This document shows positions 53,801 to 62,501 of a stretch of 64,000 nt of DNA, in pieces. How positions within the stretch are numbered: position 1 is the first letter of the stretch; each line of letters starts with the position of its first letter. The DNA is from Trypanosoma brucei gambiense DAL972 (Eukaryota > Euglenozoa > Kinetoplastea > Trypanosomatida > Trypanosomatidae), in assembly GCF_000210295.1 (NCBI RefSeq), contig NC_026744.1:2852001-2916000 (forward strand), read 5' to 3'. Both the position numbers and the translations under genes were made by a program. The notes below the pieces were generated by a model. That model did no database searches, was not told where the DNA came from, and worked only from the letters and a program-made list of their open reading frames with translations.

Positions 53801-56800
53801 GGAAGTGCAAACTGCTCAACTGGTGCAATGTGGAAAAGTAAGTGCACCTCCAGCTATTCAGCAGAGTGGAGGAAAGGCAGCTTTGACATGGGACACCAGT
53901 GTGGAAGAGGTAGTGCCTGACAAGCAGAAACAGGAAGTGCAAACTGCTCAACTGGTGCAATGTGGAAAAGTAAGTGCACCTCCAGCTATTCAGCAGAGTG
54001 AAAAAGGGGCTCTCGACAGAAAAGAAAAGAACGTTCACATGAAGAATTTTATGCAGGCGATTCACACTGAAGGCGAGCCAATTCATAGGAGAAGGGATGA
54101 TGAAAGACTGGGGTTGCAACCATTACAGAGAAAGAAAGGTTTCCAATCCATCCCAACCAATCTTGAAGAGGAAGCATCCCCAGTACAGGTGATCGGTGAA
54201 GAATCAAAACGCAATAGTGGGGAACCGCAACCAGTTGGGGGGCAAGGGGATTGCTTGGCGCGAGCAGTGCGGGAGGGACAGGAGAAATTAACACGACTTA
54301 CGGGGGGTTGGTGTAAAGGACGCATAGAGAAAACTTCTGCTTTCGGAGAAAAAGATAGCCCCGTACAAGAAGTTCAGGTAAAGGAGAATATCCCGCAAGT
54401 AACCTGTGGCTTGAGTGTGTGGCCCACGCCAGATGCATTGAAAGTTAGGAGGGAAGGAATGAGCGTCTTGAAATTGTCACAGCGGCTGGAGCTTCGCCCC
54501 GCTCGGCAGGAACCACGGCGGCAGGAAGAGTTGATATGGCCCATGAAGGGAGGATGGCAAGGATCTTCGGGTTCAGCAAGTGATGGGAATGAAGGATTGT
54601 TATTGCCGATGGGATCGCGGTCTGTGGATACAGATGACGTATGGGAAGAGCGCGTTAAATTATCTGACGGAACGTTCGGTCGGAAGGTGAACAACAAAAT
54701 TCAGGTAAACGTCCGGGCGTGTCGTAACATGCCAGCGGCAACGCAAAAAAAACATATGCTGTCTATTCAGATCAGCACATCTTCTACGGAGGCGCAAACA
54801 GGGTTGGTACCTCTGACCCTCAATCCCATCTTCCCCCATCAAACAATTTTACTGGACGAACCAGAAGATGACACGGTCAACGTTACAGCGATAGTAAAAA
54901 CTGAAGATGATCGCATGAAGCGACTGGGTGAAGCAGTTGTTTCGCTGCGCTATTTGCATGTGTTAGATTCGTATACCCGCTGGATTTCGCTGATATGTAA
55001 TGTAGGCACAAGCGATGCTTTCGAATGTGGTGACGTTTGCATTACTTTCCGTCGCGGTACAGAAGAAGGACCCAATGGTGTCGTCTCAATTAATGGAAAG
55101 CAATGCGAACAGCAGCAGCTGCAGTGGGGGGAAGCCGAAAGGACACAAGAAGAGGAGAAACTGCGGCGTTATGTCCGTGATGTGCTTGTATCCGCGGGGA
55201 ATGCAAACCTCCACTTGTTAGAGTGGTTAGTAGGGAACTGCTACCGTAAAACACCAGGGGAAATAGATGCGTTTATTAGGCGGTATAGGAAAGATGATAC
55301 AATAATGCTAACTGTGTTTGAGGTGTGCGGACTTAGAACGGAAGTCGGGGTCCCACTACTGCGTCCGGTGCCTTGCCACGTTTTGGTTGAAACAAGCAGA
55401 GGATCGTGTACAACATCCCCCGTAAACCTTCAAGGACAAGCAGCTCCGCTGAACATGGTGTTTCACCTGGTAATAGGGGTGAACGAACCCATTCGTCTCA
55501 TCGTATTTACCGGCGACACCGCGGTTGGTGAAACGGTTATTACCACTGCCCAAGATGGCACGCGCACTCGCGTGTTGGTTTCGCGGGCCGGCACGGAGGA
55601 AGCGGTACCTTGTGGTACGATCACTGTAGGTACGAGGCGCGGTAGCGTATCTGAATTGACTGAAAGCCCCAAACCACTTCGAGTGGAAGTAAATGAAGAG
55701 AACAGCAAGCGCATGGCGTACCTACACCACATATTATGGATGAACGCCCGAAGCTCACTTCACAAGCTGGATGTAATTGCCGCTTCCCCATTGGAGTCGG
55801 GCCGTCTACTGGAAAAGTTTGGACCGACAGCGAAGTGGTACGATCTTCGAGTTTCCTTGAGGCACTGGAGGCCCACATCTGCTGCGTGGGATAGCCCAAT
55901 AGTTGACAATACACTTGGCACTCACAAGAGAGAAAAAGACGGCGATGAGTTGCTGCAACATGTACAAACGGTATACCGCAGGGTATTCGCTGTGGTTCAC
56001 ATTGGGTTGCAGTACCATAAAACTTTTGAGGTCCGTACCGACTGTGCTGGTGAAGTGCACTTCAATGAAACCTTCACTTTCAGTGGTGTTTGCCCTCGGC
56101 GGGATGAGGTTTTTGTGTCTGTCATCGGGAAGGGTCTCACTGGCACCGAGGATCATGATCTGGGAGTAACCGTCCTTTCCATGAAATCACTGAAGTTACA
56201 ACAGCGAACCCACATGACTGTTCCGTTGGTGCGCCAAGCGGGAACTCGTGGTGCTCGCTTCCAAGGATCACTGTACTTGGAACTGTTTGCGGTTAACTTT
56301 GACGGTGTTGCCGCTAACGACTACGAGGCAGAAATGTGTCGGCCTTCTATTCGGAGCATTCTTTACCACCACGCACCTAAAGAGTTGCATAAGGCAGAGT
56401 GCTTCCTTGGTAGCTACGCAAGCCGTGAAAAGGACTGCCTACGAGAGCTACGAAAAACCTATGGGCCGGACATTCTCAAACTACCCATGGCGATACGGCT
56501 AATGAGCCTGAACCAACTGACACCTTATCCTAACAGTTACTTGAAAGTGTACCTCAATGATACCCCAGTAATACGCACTGAGAAGCTATCCACCGATGAT
56601 CCTATTTTATTCGACCCAGAAGACAGCAAAAGTAGGGCAAGGGTACTCGTTGATGATGTCTATGACGTTAGGTTACGGTTCAAGGTGAAGCAAACGCGAT
56701 TTTTACTAACAAAGACTCTTTGCACGGGTGATTTTTCCTTACGAGGTATGGTGGTATCGCAGGAGGGCGTATACTGGATCCCTTTGGTTGACAATGAGGG

Positions 56801-58100
56801 TGTGAGTGTCGGGAATCTCTGTGTTGAACTGAAGTCAAGTGCTTTTGTCTACAATGATACTGTGAAAAGGGCTAAAGATTTTGTGGAGGACGACGTCGTG
56901 TCGTTAATTCGGAGGTACAGACCGTCTAAGGTGCCCATCATGCATATGATAATGGAAAAAGTCTCAAATCGGGAGGCCGCCCACTCCGAAATCAGAAGGG
57001 AGGTCGTTACCGAACCGGTTGCAGCTACAGTGTTTATATCTGTAGAACTCCTTTCCATTCATCGTGTGTTTTTCGAGCAAACCGAGGAAGACGATCAGCA
57101 GGTGTGGCCAGAAGGTGAGACGGAATATGTTGTGACAGCAAAATACGGTGGCGATGAAAGTAGTACTACAACCAAAAACTTCACACCACAAGGGAACAGC
57201 AGCACCATTCGCCTAGACGTGCGCACCTTTCGCGAACGGAAAGCACACAAGCTCACCATCACTGTCCGACGTCAGCGCACCCTTCCACCGCCTTGCCCTG
57301 TGAAATCGTCGGAAGCGCAGAACGGCAAGATTCCGCGTTTTGGTCCATTTTGTAAAGCCACCCCTGTTGTGTCGAAGCAAAGGCCGCGTGTTATAATGCC
57401 CCAGCCTCCCTCCCTTTTACATGAACCTGAATATGTAGGTTGCGCAGTCATCTCTCTCCGTGCGCTTTTCACCCCTTTGCTCTACAGCACCGGGGAGCTC
57501 GTGACGGTACCGCTGCTTTACCTTCCACCGAACGCGAATGGAGGGCCGGCTGTACCGGACGGCCGGGACCATACCGGCAGTGGTGTACATTCTGAGGGGG
57601 AAGTTGTCGGAAACATTGCGTTCAGGGTGCGCCTTCCAGCGTATGAGCAGATCCCTTCATGGTTGCAATTCGACGCCACAACCCTCGAAAAAGAAATTAA
57701 GCTGGACCGAGCGGCCATTCGATACTATGAGGAGCGCATTCGCAATATTTTAGCTGAGCACAAATCACACTGTTTGTGGAATATGCACTACAGATTGTAT
57801 GAAAAATACGTTGCCAGTGGCCACTGGCATCGACTGCTGCGTGGCTGGAGAAATGCGTTGCTGCGGCAATTCCCCTCAGCAAATAACAGCAACGACGTTC
57901 CAACATCTTCCATGTGGTACGCCCCCTCGACAGCATCCGATCGCGACTTGAGGAGCGATAATATGAACAGCATCTTGGAAAGACTGAAAGGAGAGTTTAG
58001 CAGTGACGACAGTTTGGTGGGCGATGTCGCGGAAACAGAAATGACAGGGGGAGAAAACTCGATAGAAACAGGAAGCGAGAGCGAAAGCGAAAGTGACTAA
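50817..58100 (+). CDS. Giant multidomain protein: two START-like domains, 44-residue repeats, about five C2-like units
   Basis: The uninterrupted frame encodes 2427 residues. Residues about 20-265 and 340-560 look like two related alpha/beta domains of the START/SRPBCC lipid-binding type. Both have a pattern in which a segment like CSLRTFATFITAP or CSLDIFRRLVSDP precedes strands such as YCEDNVMFCDII or YDPSVEKVELLH, and a final long helix (RNLCQMLEW, RNLCEEAKS). Residues 683-1061 are nine near-identical 44-residue repeats, the last partial. From about 1290 to the end there are five diverged C2-like beta domains (roughly 1290-1420, 1495-1600, 1670-1830, 1885-2005, 2065-2320), alternating with short helical linkers. 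The tail is acidic (ESESESD). I infer a large lipid- or membrane-contact scaffold, possibly cytoskeleton-linked. The domain calls are by eye and need structure-based searching. Confidence 0.7.
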   Translation: MSAQFKKENIKGEEGEGRKEKPLHKMTPGGCDAILQEALLLGSYADFWKLATGYTKALCNVYVAPNPYPTPGGGDAADGHNPNSATQNMVKVTTTVPCSLRTFATFITAPRSVRYCEDNVMFCDIIERDNKTKLFHTAYAGDPPCDVVAVHITAAYKVPENTTENNPLCKFVASLRDDKRRGHVPQPLSTIFVYAMKSAEHPKTPPSPPYVRMRFHLSAFIAYEIPGPLVRVVFVHAPGDRTPKMVDRCITKMVCVRNLCQMLEWLNTGGPLTEPVIWENQRPQETPNAHSVGTENTREPNPLVEEPSDVVLQGDNPSSAPGRVFQTLFALHASAAWRLVLQHEGCTVEECEARCCFPAPAFLKAYRFATTIACSLDIFRRLVSDPMQLHRYDPSVEKVELLHSQKGEDTVHIHFKQLSHSAPKQDACILTSNALLQPDEAHRWRLYQLTDNINVVYVQNGIQSTEIPAAGACDRQVVYAMGYVAIPSVKRQPTGAGDGNEGSEALRVYHVVCVDNNTASLADKQLVTIRQHFFRLTGIRNLCEEAKSKPPTCSLPPHTTRDVNDFFESGTLAGFTEVETLEDASLERTSSTNNVRRQLDLVDGMEGYTSHATAHVDTMMNSSSLEKLHQFLLHFAPHYCIEHKQSELDNKLVPAAATLQPSPFTEQQQIYPSVWQAHAPTPDQQKQEVQTAQLVQRGKVSAPPAIQQSGGKAALTWDTSVEEVVPDKQKQEVQTAQLVQCGKVSAPPAIHQIGGKAALTWDTSVEEVVPDKQKQEVQTAQLVQRGKVSAPPAIQQSGGKAALTWDTSVEEVVPDKQKQEVQTAQLVQCGKVSAPPAIQQSGGKAALTWDTSVEEVVPDKQKQEVQTAQLVQCGKVSAPPAIQQSGGKAALTWDTSVEEVVPDKQKQEVQTAQLVQRGKVSAPPAIQQSGGKAALTWDTSVEEVVPDKQKQEVQTAQLVQCGKVSAPPAIHQIGGKAALTWDTSVEEVVPDKQKQEVQTAQLVQCGKVSAPPAIQQSGGKAALTWDTSVEEVVPDKQKQEVQTAQLVQCGKVSAPPAIQQSEKGALDRKEKNVHMKNFMQAIHTEGEPIHRRRDDERLGLQPLQRKKGFQSIPTNLEEEASPVQVIGEESKRNSGEPQPVGGQGDCLARAVREGQEKLTRLTGGWCKGRIEKTSAFGEKDSPVQEVQVKENIPQVTCGLSVWPTPDALKVRREGMSVLKLSQRLELRPARQEPRRQEELIWPMKGGWQGSSGSASDGNEGLLLPMGSRSVDTDDVWEERVKLSDGTFGRKVNNKIQVNVRACRNMPAATQKKHMLSIQISTSSTEAQTGLVPLTLNPIFPHQTILLDEPEDDTVNVTAIVKTEDDRMKRLGEAVVSLRYLHVLDSYTRWISLICNVGTSDAFECGDVCITFRRGTEEGPNGVVSINGKQCEQQQLQWGEAERTQEEEKLRRYVRDVLVSAGNANLHLLEWLVGNCYRKTPGEIDAFIRRYRKDDTIMLTVFEVCGLRTEVGVPLLRPVPCHVLVETSRGSCTTSPVNLQGQAAPLNMVFHLVIGVNEPIRLIVFTGDTAVGETVITTAQDGTRTRVLVSRAGTEEAVPCGTITVGTRRGSVSELTESPKPLRVEVNEENSKRMAYLHHILWMNARSSLHKLDVIAASPLESGRLLEKFGPTAKWYDLRVSLRHWRPTSAAWDSPIVDNTLGTHKREKDGDELLQHVQTVYRRVFAVVHIGLQYHKTFEVRTDCAGEVHFNETFTFSGVCPRRDEVFVSVIGKGLTGTEDHDLGVTVLSMKSLKLQQRTHMTVPLVRQAGTRGARFQGSLYLELFAVNFDGVAANDYEAEMCRPSIRSILYHHAPKELHKAECFLGSYASREKDCLRELRKTYGPDILKLPMAIRLMSLNQLTPYPNSYLKVYLNDTPVIRTEKLSTDDPILFDPEDSKSRARVLVDDVYDVRLRFKVKQTRFLLTKTLCTGDFSLRGMVVSQEGVYWIPLVDNEGVSVGNLCVELKSSAFVYNDTVKRAKDFVEDDVVSLIRRYRPSKVPIMHMIMEKVSNREAAHSEIRREVVTEPVAATVFISVELLSIHRVFFEQTEEDDQQVWPEGETEYVVTAKYGGDESSTTTKNFTPQGNSSTIRLDVRTFRERKAHKLTITVRRQRTLPPPCPVKSSEAQNGKIPRFGPFCKATPVVSKQRPRVIMPQPPSLLHEPEYVGCAVISLRALFTPLLYSTGELVTVPLLYLPPNANGGPAVPDGRDHTGSGVHSEGEVVGNIAFRVRLPAYEQIPSWLQFDATTLEKEIKLDRAAIRYYEERIRNILAEHKSHCLWNMHYRLYEKYVASGHWHRLLRGWRNALLRQFPSANNSNDVPTSSMWYAPSTASDRDLRSDNMNSILERLKGEFSSDDSLVGDVAETEMTGGENSIETGSESESESD
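52863..54000 (+). repeat. 132-bp in-frame tandem repeat (8.6 copies)
   Basis: Period 132 bp, encoding 44 residues. Units start at 52863, 52995, 53127, 53259, 53391, 53523, 53655, 53787 and 53919 (the last is partial, about 82 bp). Units are nearly identical at DNA level. Differences are almost confined to Arg/Cys in VQ(R/C)GK and Gln/His plus Ser/Ile in AI(Q/H)Q(S/I). The R/C order along the array is R C R C C R C C C, and the His/Ile variant occurs in units 2 and 7. Confidence 0.97.
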
Positions 58101-58670
58101 TAGAAAAACAAAGTTATGTAGAGAAGGGAAATTAAAAATAAACATCCGAAAACTAAATGAATAGATAGCCATTAAAAAAATTTTTTTTGAAAAGCGCTGT
58201 CCTTTCCATAAGGACTTTTTTTTATCTAAATGCACAGTTATATCAACGTTTTTTACTCCCTCTATATATACTCACGAACAGCCTTTAGATAACGCTGTCA
58301 GGTTTCTTTTTGTTTTCAACCACGTAGTTTTCCCTATATCTCATATTTATTTGCCCGACAGCGGTGAGGAAGATGGTTTGTTTTGCTGTGAGTAGTGTTC
58401 TTGATTAGTTACTGTTTTTGCTTCTGCGTTTGTATACTCGGCATTGCGTTCTACCCGTCGCGCGGTCCTTCCTCAATCCCCATTGTTCGATACCTCGCGC
58501 TTTTTGTCGTCATTATCACTGAATCCCTCACTTCTGTCGTTTTGCGTTTTTGGTGCTTCTCCCTCAGTTTAACCTACGGAACCTGAGGTATCTGTCAAGT
58601 GGTTTACCGACAAAGGGGGTAAAAGCACTGCCTCTATTGAGGTGAAGAACCAACAACAGATAAGGAAAGG
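58101..58670. other. Intergenic region before the ALKBH6-like gene
   Basis: No gene. A pyrimidine-rich stretch at 58525-58565 followed by CAG at 58567 is the likely trans-splice acceptor. Confidence 0.5.
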
Positions 58671-60623
58671 ATGCGCAGGTGCCTTATTTTGCCTGTTTTG
58701 ACTACAGCGAGCAAAAGCAGTTTTGCTTCGTGCCGCCACAGCAGCAGTGGTGATGGAAGAAATGGCGGTGTCGGCAGCAGCGCTAGCAGCAGCGCTACCA
58801 CCATAAGAGAAAGCATGAAGTCGGCAGGATTTAACTTTAACACCCCCAACTTCTGCCTTGAGGGCGCGACTGAGTCAGATGTTGCCGACACGGCAGGTGA
58901 ACTTATCACAAGCCCAGTGACTTCCCTCAACTTCGTGCGTGACATGTACGGCCCGTGGTTGGTGCTGACGGAGGAAATACAGGGTGAATTGTTCATTGAC
59001 CACGACAAGATGGTGTACCTCCGCCCTGCAAACGGCCTTGGATTCGGTGTTGGTCGCATAGACACTGGAGAGCCGTGTTCGTCAGGCACAGCCTTTCTCA
59101 TGAGCCTAGAATGGTACACATATCCGGCAACAACGTCAATGCCCCCAAATAACGCCTGTAAAACCGAAGTCACTGGCGTGGTGAAACATGTACACTCATC
59201 TTCCATGGATTACAGCACATTCACCCTAGTCGCCTCGTGGCGAAGCAGCAGCGGCACTAGTGGGAAATTCAACGCGGCAAAACTCTCGCCTTGGGACCCA
59301 GTGGGAGGCGTGAAGCGCTGGACACCTAACGGTGACCTAATGCAAGTATTCCATCAGGTATTCCCCACCCCACTGAGGCTAACCTCTCATATCAAACGGG
59401 CGACAGCAGCCCGTCAAGTGGGAAGCCGGTCTGGTGGCTTAGGCGAAGGGGAATTGGGCTCGTCCCCGCACCACTTATCGTTAGAACAGTATCGCGTCGG
59501 AGAACTGCCCGACTTGTACTACATTCCCAACTATATTTCAGAGGAAGAGGAACAGGAAATGATGGAAGCTGTTCGTAGCACACCACGCGAACTGAAAACG
59601 CAGCTTACCAAGCGCACTGTACAAGAATGGGGTTGCAGTATGTGCGAGACATGCAATAAGAGCTTCGTATCCGATCGTAACATGCCCCCTTGGGTGGAGG
59701 CTTGTACCGACATGCAGGTGTACGATGGTATCTTCACACCCTCCGTGTTCCCTAACAGTGTACGAGTGCATGAATACCACCCACACGAGGGCATCGCCCC
59801 GCATTGCGATGGTCCCATTTATGTACCGCGCGTGTCGGTGCTTTCGCTTGGCACTCCGTGCGTGATGTTTTTCTACTCCCGCCGTGAGCCTTACTCCGAG
59901 CCAATGGAACACTACAACGATACTTTCCGCTTCAAAGAGGGTATCGCCAAAGAATCACCGATTCAATCGGTGGTGTTAGAGCCCCGCTCCCTTTTGGTGT
60001 TTGCCGGTGATGTCTTTCACTACTATCCACACGGAACCTGCGACAGGAAAATAGTCCCCTTAACAACGGAGGTGGCGGGTCGGGTAGTGAATAGACATCT
60101 TCTTCAGGATCCAGACATAAAGGAAGTGCACAAAGGTTTCCGCGTGAGTGTCACTACGCGCAATCTCCTTCCACGGTGCAACCACCAGCCGGAACGGGCT
60201 GAGTACGGGATGAAACGCGCATGGTTTATTTACAACCAACTGCCCGTGCCGCAGCAGCTGTTCACTTCACCGCCTTTGGCTCCGGATGCTAAGACTGGAA
60301 ATGCGGGGGGTGAAGAGAAAGCGAAGCCATTTGACGCTTCAGCAGGAAAATCAGCAGCAGGAAGTGCACACCCGGGCACTGATGAGAATATGGCAAATAT
60401 CGAAAAGAAGTTGGACCAGTTACTCAAACAGCAAAACGCGTTGTCACAGCAGTTGGACGAAGTGCGGCAACTAATAGCGGGAGATGCAGGTTTCCGTCAC
60501 GAGGTATCGACTGTGTTGGGTCATCTCACCTCAACTGTCCTGCAGATAGAAAGCAAGTTGGAAGACTTGGAGGATAATCGCGCACGTGAGATGGGCGAAA
60601 CCGGCGGCCAGACAACTGCGTAA
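58671..60623 (+). CDS. ALKBH6-like 2-oxoglutarate/Fe(II) dioxygenase with extra N- and C-terminal regions
   Basis: The 650-residue product has an AlkB-type dioxygenase domain at about residues 280-510. LYYIPNYISEEEE opens it, and VRVHEYHPHEGIAPHCDGP carries the iron-binding pair H378 and D380. The following strand VPRVSVLSLG is ALKBH6-like, LEPRSLLVFAGD and HYYPHG give the region of the distal His, and GFRVSVTTRN carries the Arg that binds 2-oxoglutarate. About 270 residues precede the domain: a presequence-like start (MRRCLILPVLTTASKSSF), a Ser-rich linker, and a beta-rich part at about 85-240 of unknown type. A coiled coil follows at about 575-640. Substrates of ALKBH6 are not settled; nucleic acid or protein are both possible. 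Confidence 0.8.
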   Translation: MRRCLILPVLTTASKSSFASCRHSSSGDGRNGGVGSSASSSATTIRESMKSAGFNFNTPNFCLEGATESDVADTAGELITSPVTSLNFVRDMYGPWLVLTEEIQGELFIDHDKMVYLRPANGLGFGVGRIDTGEPCSSGTAFLMSLEWYTYPATTSMPPNNACKTEVTGVVKHVHSSSMDYSTFTLVASWRSSSGTSGKFNAAKLSPWDPVGGVKRWTPNGDLMQVFHQVFPTPLRLTSHIKRATAARQVGSRSGGLGEGELGSSPHHLSLEQYRVGELPDLYYIPNYISEEEEQEMMEAVRSTPRELKTQLTKRTVQEWGCSMCETCNKSFVSDRNMPPWVEACTDMQVYDGIFTPSVFPNSVRVHEYHPHEGIAPHCDGPIYVPRVSVLSLGTPCVMFFYSRREPYSEPMEHYNDTFRFKEGIAKESPIQSVVLEPRSLLVFAGDVFHYYPHGTCDRKIVPLTTEVAGRVVNRHLLQDPDIKEVHKGFRVSVTTRNLLPRCNHQPERAEYGMKRAWFIYNQLPVPQQLFTSPPLAPDAKTGNAGGEEKAKPFDASAGKSAAGSAHPGTDENMANIEKKLDQLLKQQNALSQQLDEVRQLIAGDAGFRHEVSTVLGHLTSTVLQIESKLEDLEDNRAREMGETGGQTTA

Positions 60624-61266
60624 AGAACAGGGGTAGGGTGCTCCAAAAAAAAAAAAGGCAAAAAGGGCACCCATTTGGTGTGCAACTTGGTTGTTTCTGT
60701 TTTTTCTTCCTTTGGTGCAGAGTGAGGGCAGACAGCACAGTAGGCTATTTGGTTTGTTTCCATCGCTTGTTGGAATGCTACGCAGAGCGCGAGGTTGATG
60801 GTATTTTTCGGGGGTTCCCATTTATCTTCCGGTAGTCACGGGCCCCAATTATGTGTGTGGTGCATTTGCATACACATGTATTGGGAAAGTTTGGTAGCGA
60901 CATGAACGTATCGGAGCGACGTATCGGTTTTGTGCAAAAGAAATGAGGCAAAGCCACGGCGTGGGGAAGGCACATAGGAATTATCTCTTTATGATTTTCT
61001 TTCTTACCATTATCATAAATGCTTTCCACTTTCGCTGCCCATCTCTCACACACACTCTCTTCAGGGGAGGTTGTATATACGTGAGGCATTAATACCCTCC
61101 ACCTCCTGCCCCGGGGCTTTCCTCTGCTTCGACGTGTTTGGTGCATTGTCGTTTGCTCATCTGGGTTCTTTAAAAAAAAAAACGGGATACACATGTTCAT
61201 AGTAGTAGCGGCGCCTACCTCCGCCTTCATTTGGTGAGAAAGTGGCGCTTTGCACTCAAGCAGGGA
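60624..61266. other. Intergenic region before the IMPACT-like gene
   Basis: No gene. Has A-runs at 60643-60655 and 61172-61181 and pyrimidine-rich stretches at 60685-60715 and 61094-61130; the acceptor position is unclear. Confidence 0.45.
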
Positions 61267-62218
61267 ATGGAAAATGATGTGGATGAAGAAGTTCGATTGC
61301 TATTGGCCGTGTTCCCTGACGAAGTGAAGAGGGATCCTGGCCATGCAGGGACCCTCATCGTTTCACTGCCGTTCCGCTTTGAATTGCAAATAACACTCCC
61401 CCCGCATGGGTACCCCTCCACATCGCCTCCGTCATTGTTCGTCGCTCTGGACCAAACGTAACTCTCATTAGTGAATACTCTTCCCAACTCTTGCGGCTCG
61501 TGCGGGAGGAGATTCCGCTCGGTGGGCCGATGCTCCTTCATATTGTAACACTTGCCCAAAACCTTGCCACCGAGCTTCAAGTGACGCGCGAAGCGCAGCG
61601 ACAGGCAAAAGAGGAACAGCAGGCGAAACATAAGCTTGAAGCCGCGGCGAAGGAAGAGGAACTGCAGGTTACAGCAGTGGAAGTGTGGAGCAGTGATCCC
61701 ATCACCGACCGGAAGTCCAAGTTTGTGGCGCACATGGCACGAGTAAACTCTGAGGCAGGTGTACAGGAGGTGGTGCAGCATCTGCGGCGGCAGAAGCACA
61801 TCGCGGAAGCTACGCACCCCACCATTTACGCCTACCGGTTCACTGACACTGCTGGAGTCTTGCATGCCGATTGCAATGACGATGGTGAAACGGGGGCGGC
61901 GTCGCGGATTATGTTTCTGTTGGAGCAGAAGAAAGTGGACGGATACGTGGTGGTGGTGACACGCTGGTTTGGTGGTATATTATTGGGACCCGACCGGTTC
62001 AAACACATCATGGAGGTGGTGCACAATATTCTCTTGACAATACCGTAACTCAGGTGATCGTGAAAGGTCCGACGGAAGTGCAGCGCTATTGTTCTGTTCA
62101 TTTAACATGGTGTGCTTCCTCACTCGATGGTGATACCACGGGGCCTTACTGGCGGTATCTCAAAGATCGCAAGTCGTCCAGGTTACTTGGAGGTCTGTGT
62201 TTGCAGGAGTACCTCTGA
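61267..62218 (+). pseudogene. IMPACT/YIH1 homologue (RWD + UPF0029) interrupted by two frameshifts
   Basis: The first frame from ATG 61267 encodes the start of an RWD domain (VDEEVRLLLAVFPDE, then PSTSPPSLFVAL) and stops at 61461. The domain continues in another forward frame (about 61452-62048) as LISEYSSQLLRLVREE, followed by a charged linker. A clear UPF0029/IMPACT domain comes next, with SDPITDRKSKFVAHMARV, DCNDDGETGAASR and VVVTRWFGGILLGPDRFKH. This frame stops at 62048, but the third forward frame stays open to 62218 and gives a further roughly 57-residue tail. Each switch is what a single missing base would cause. IMPACT and YIH1 bind GCN1 and restrain GCN2-type eIF2alpha kinases. It may be a real pseudogene, or an intact gene with two assembly errors; the conservation of all parts favours a recent or artificial break. 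Confidence 0.75.
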
Positions 62219-62501
62219 GACTGGAGGTCAATTGCGTAAATCTAAACTTCTCGTGGTCCTTTGAGTCGCTTGAACAAACACGAATATACTTGGGCAACCG
62301 ATCTGCCTGGGCTCCTGTGCACTCTCGTACAATCACTCTGTTTTTCCTCTTACTTGTGTGTGTGGGGGGGGGCAGGCACAGATAAGGTAAAGTGCATCTA
62401 TATCGCCTCCACCACGCGCTGTGTCGGTGGAAATAAGCATAACTAAACAGATACATATATATATATATATATATAGGTGAAGTGCAAGAAAGGCGTTGAC
62501 G
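62219..62501. other. Intergenic region before SFT2
   Basis: Pyrimidine run at 62336-62355, a G-run, then CAG ending at 62375 (candidate acceptor), and an (AT)n tract at 62454-62475 just upstream of the start codon. Confidence 0.5.

Noticed and set aside
52863..54000. CRISPR-like appearance of regular repeats
   Set aside because: Units are contiguous 132-bp coding repeats without spacers, in a eukaryotic gene.
52833..54119. 428-codon antisense open frame across the 132-bp repeats
   Set aside because: It is the complement of the repeat array; a repeat whose period is a multiple of 3 keeps an antisense frame open by itself. No acceptor or other support on the - strand.
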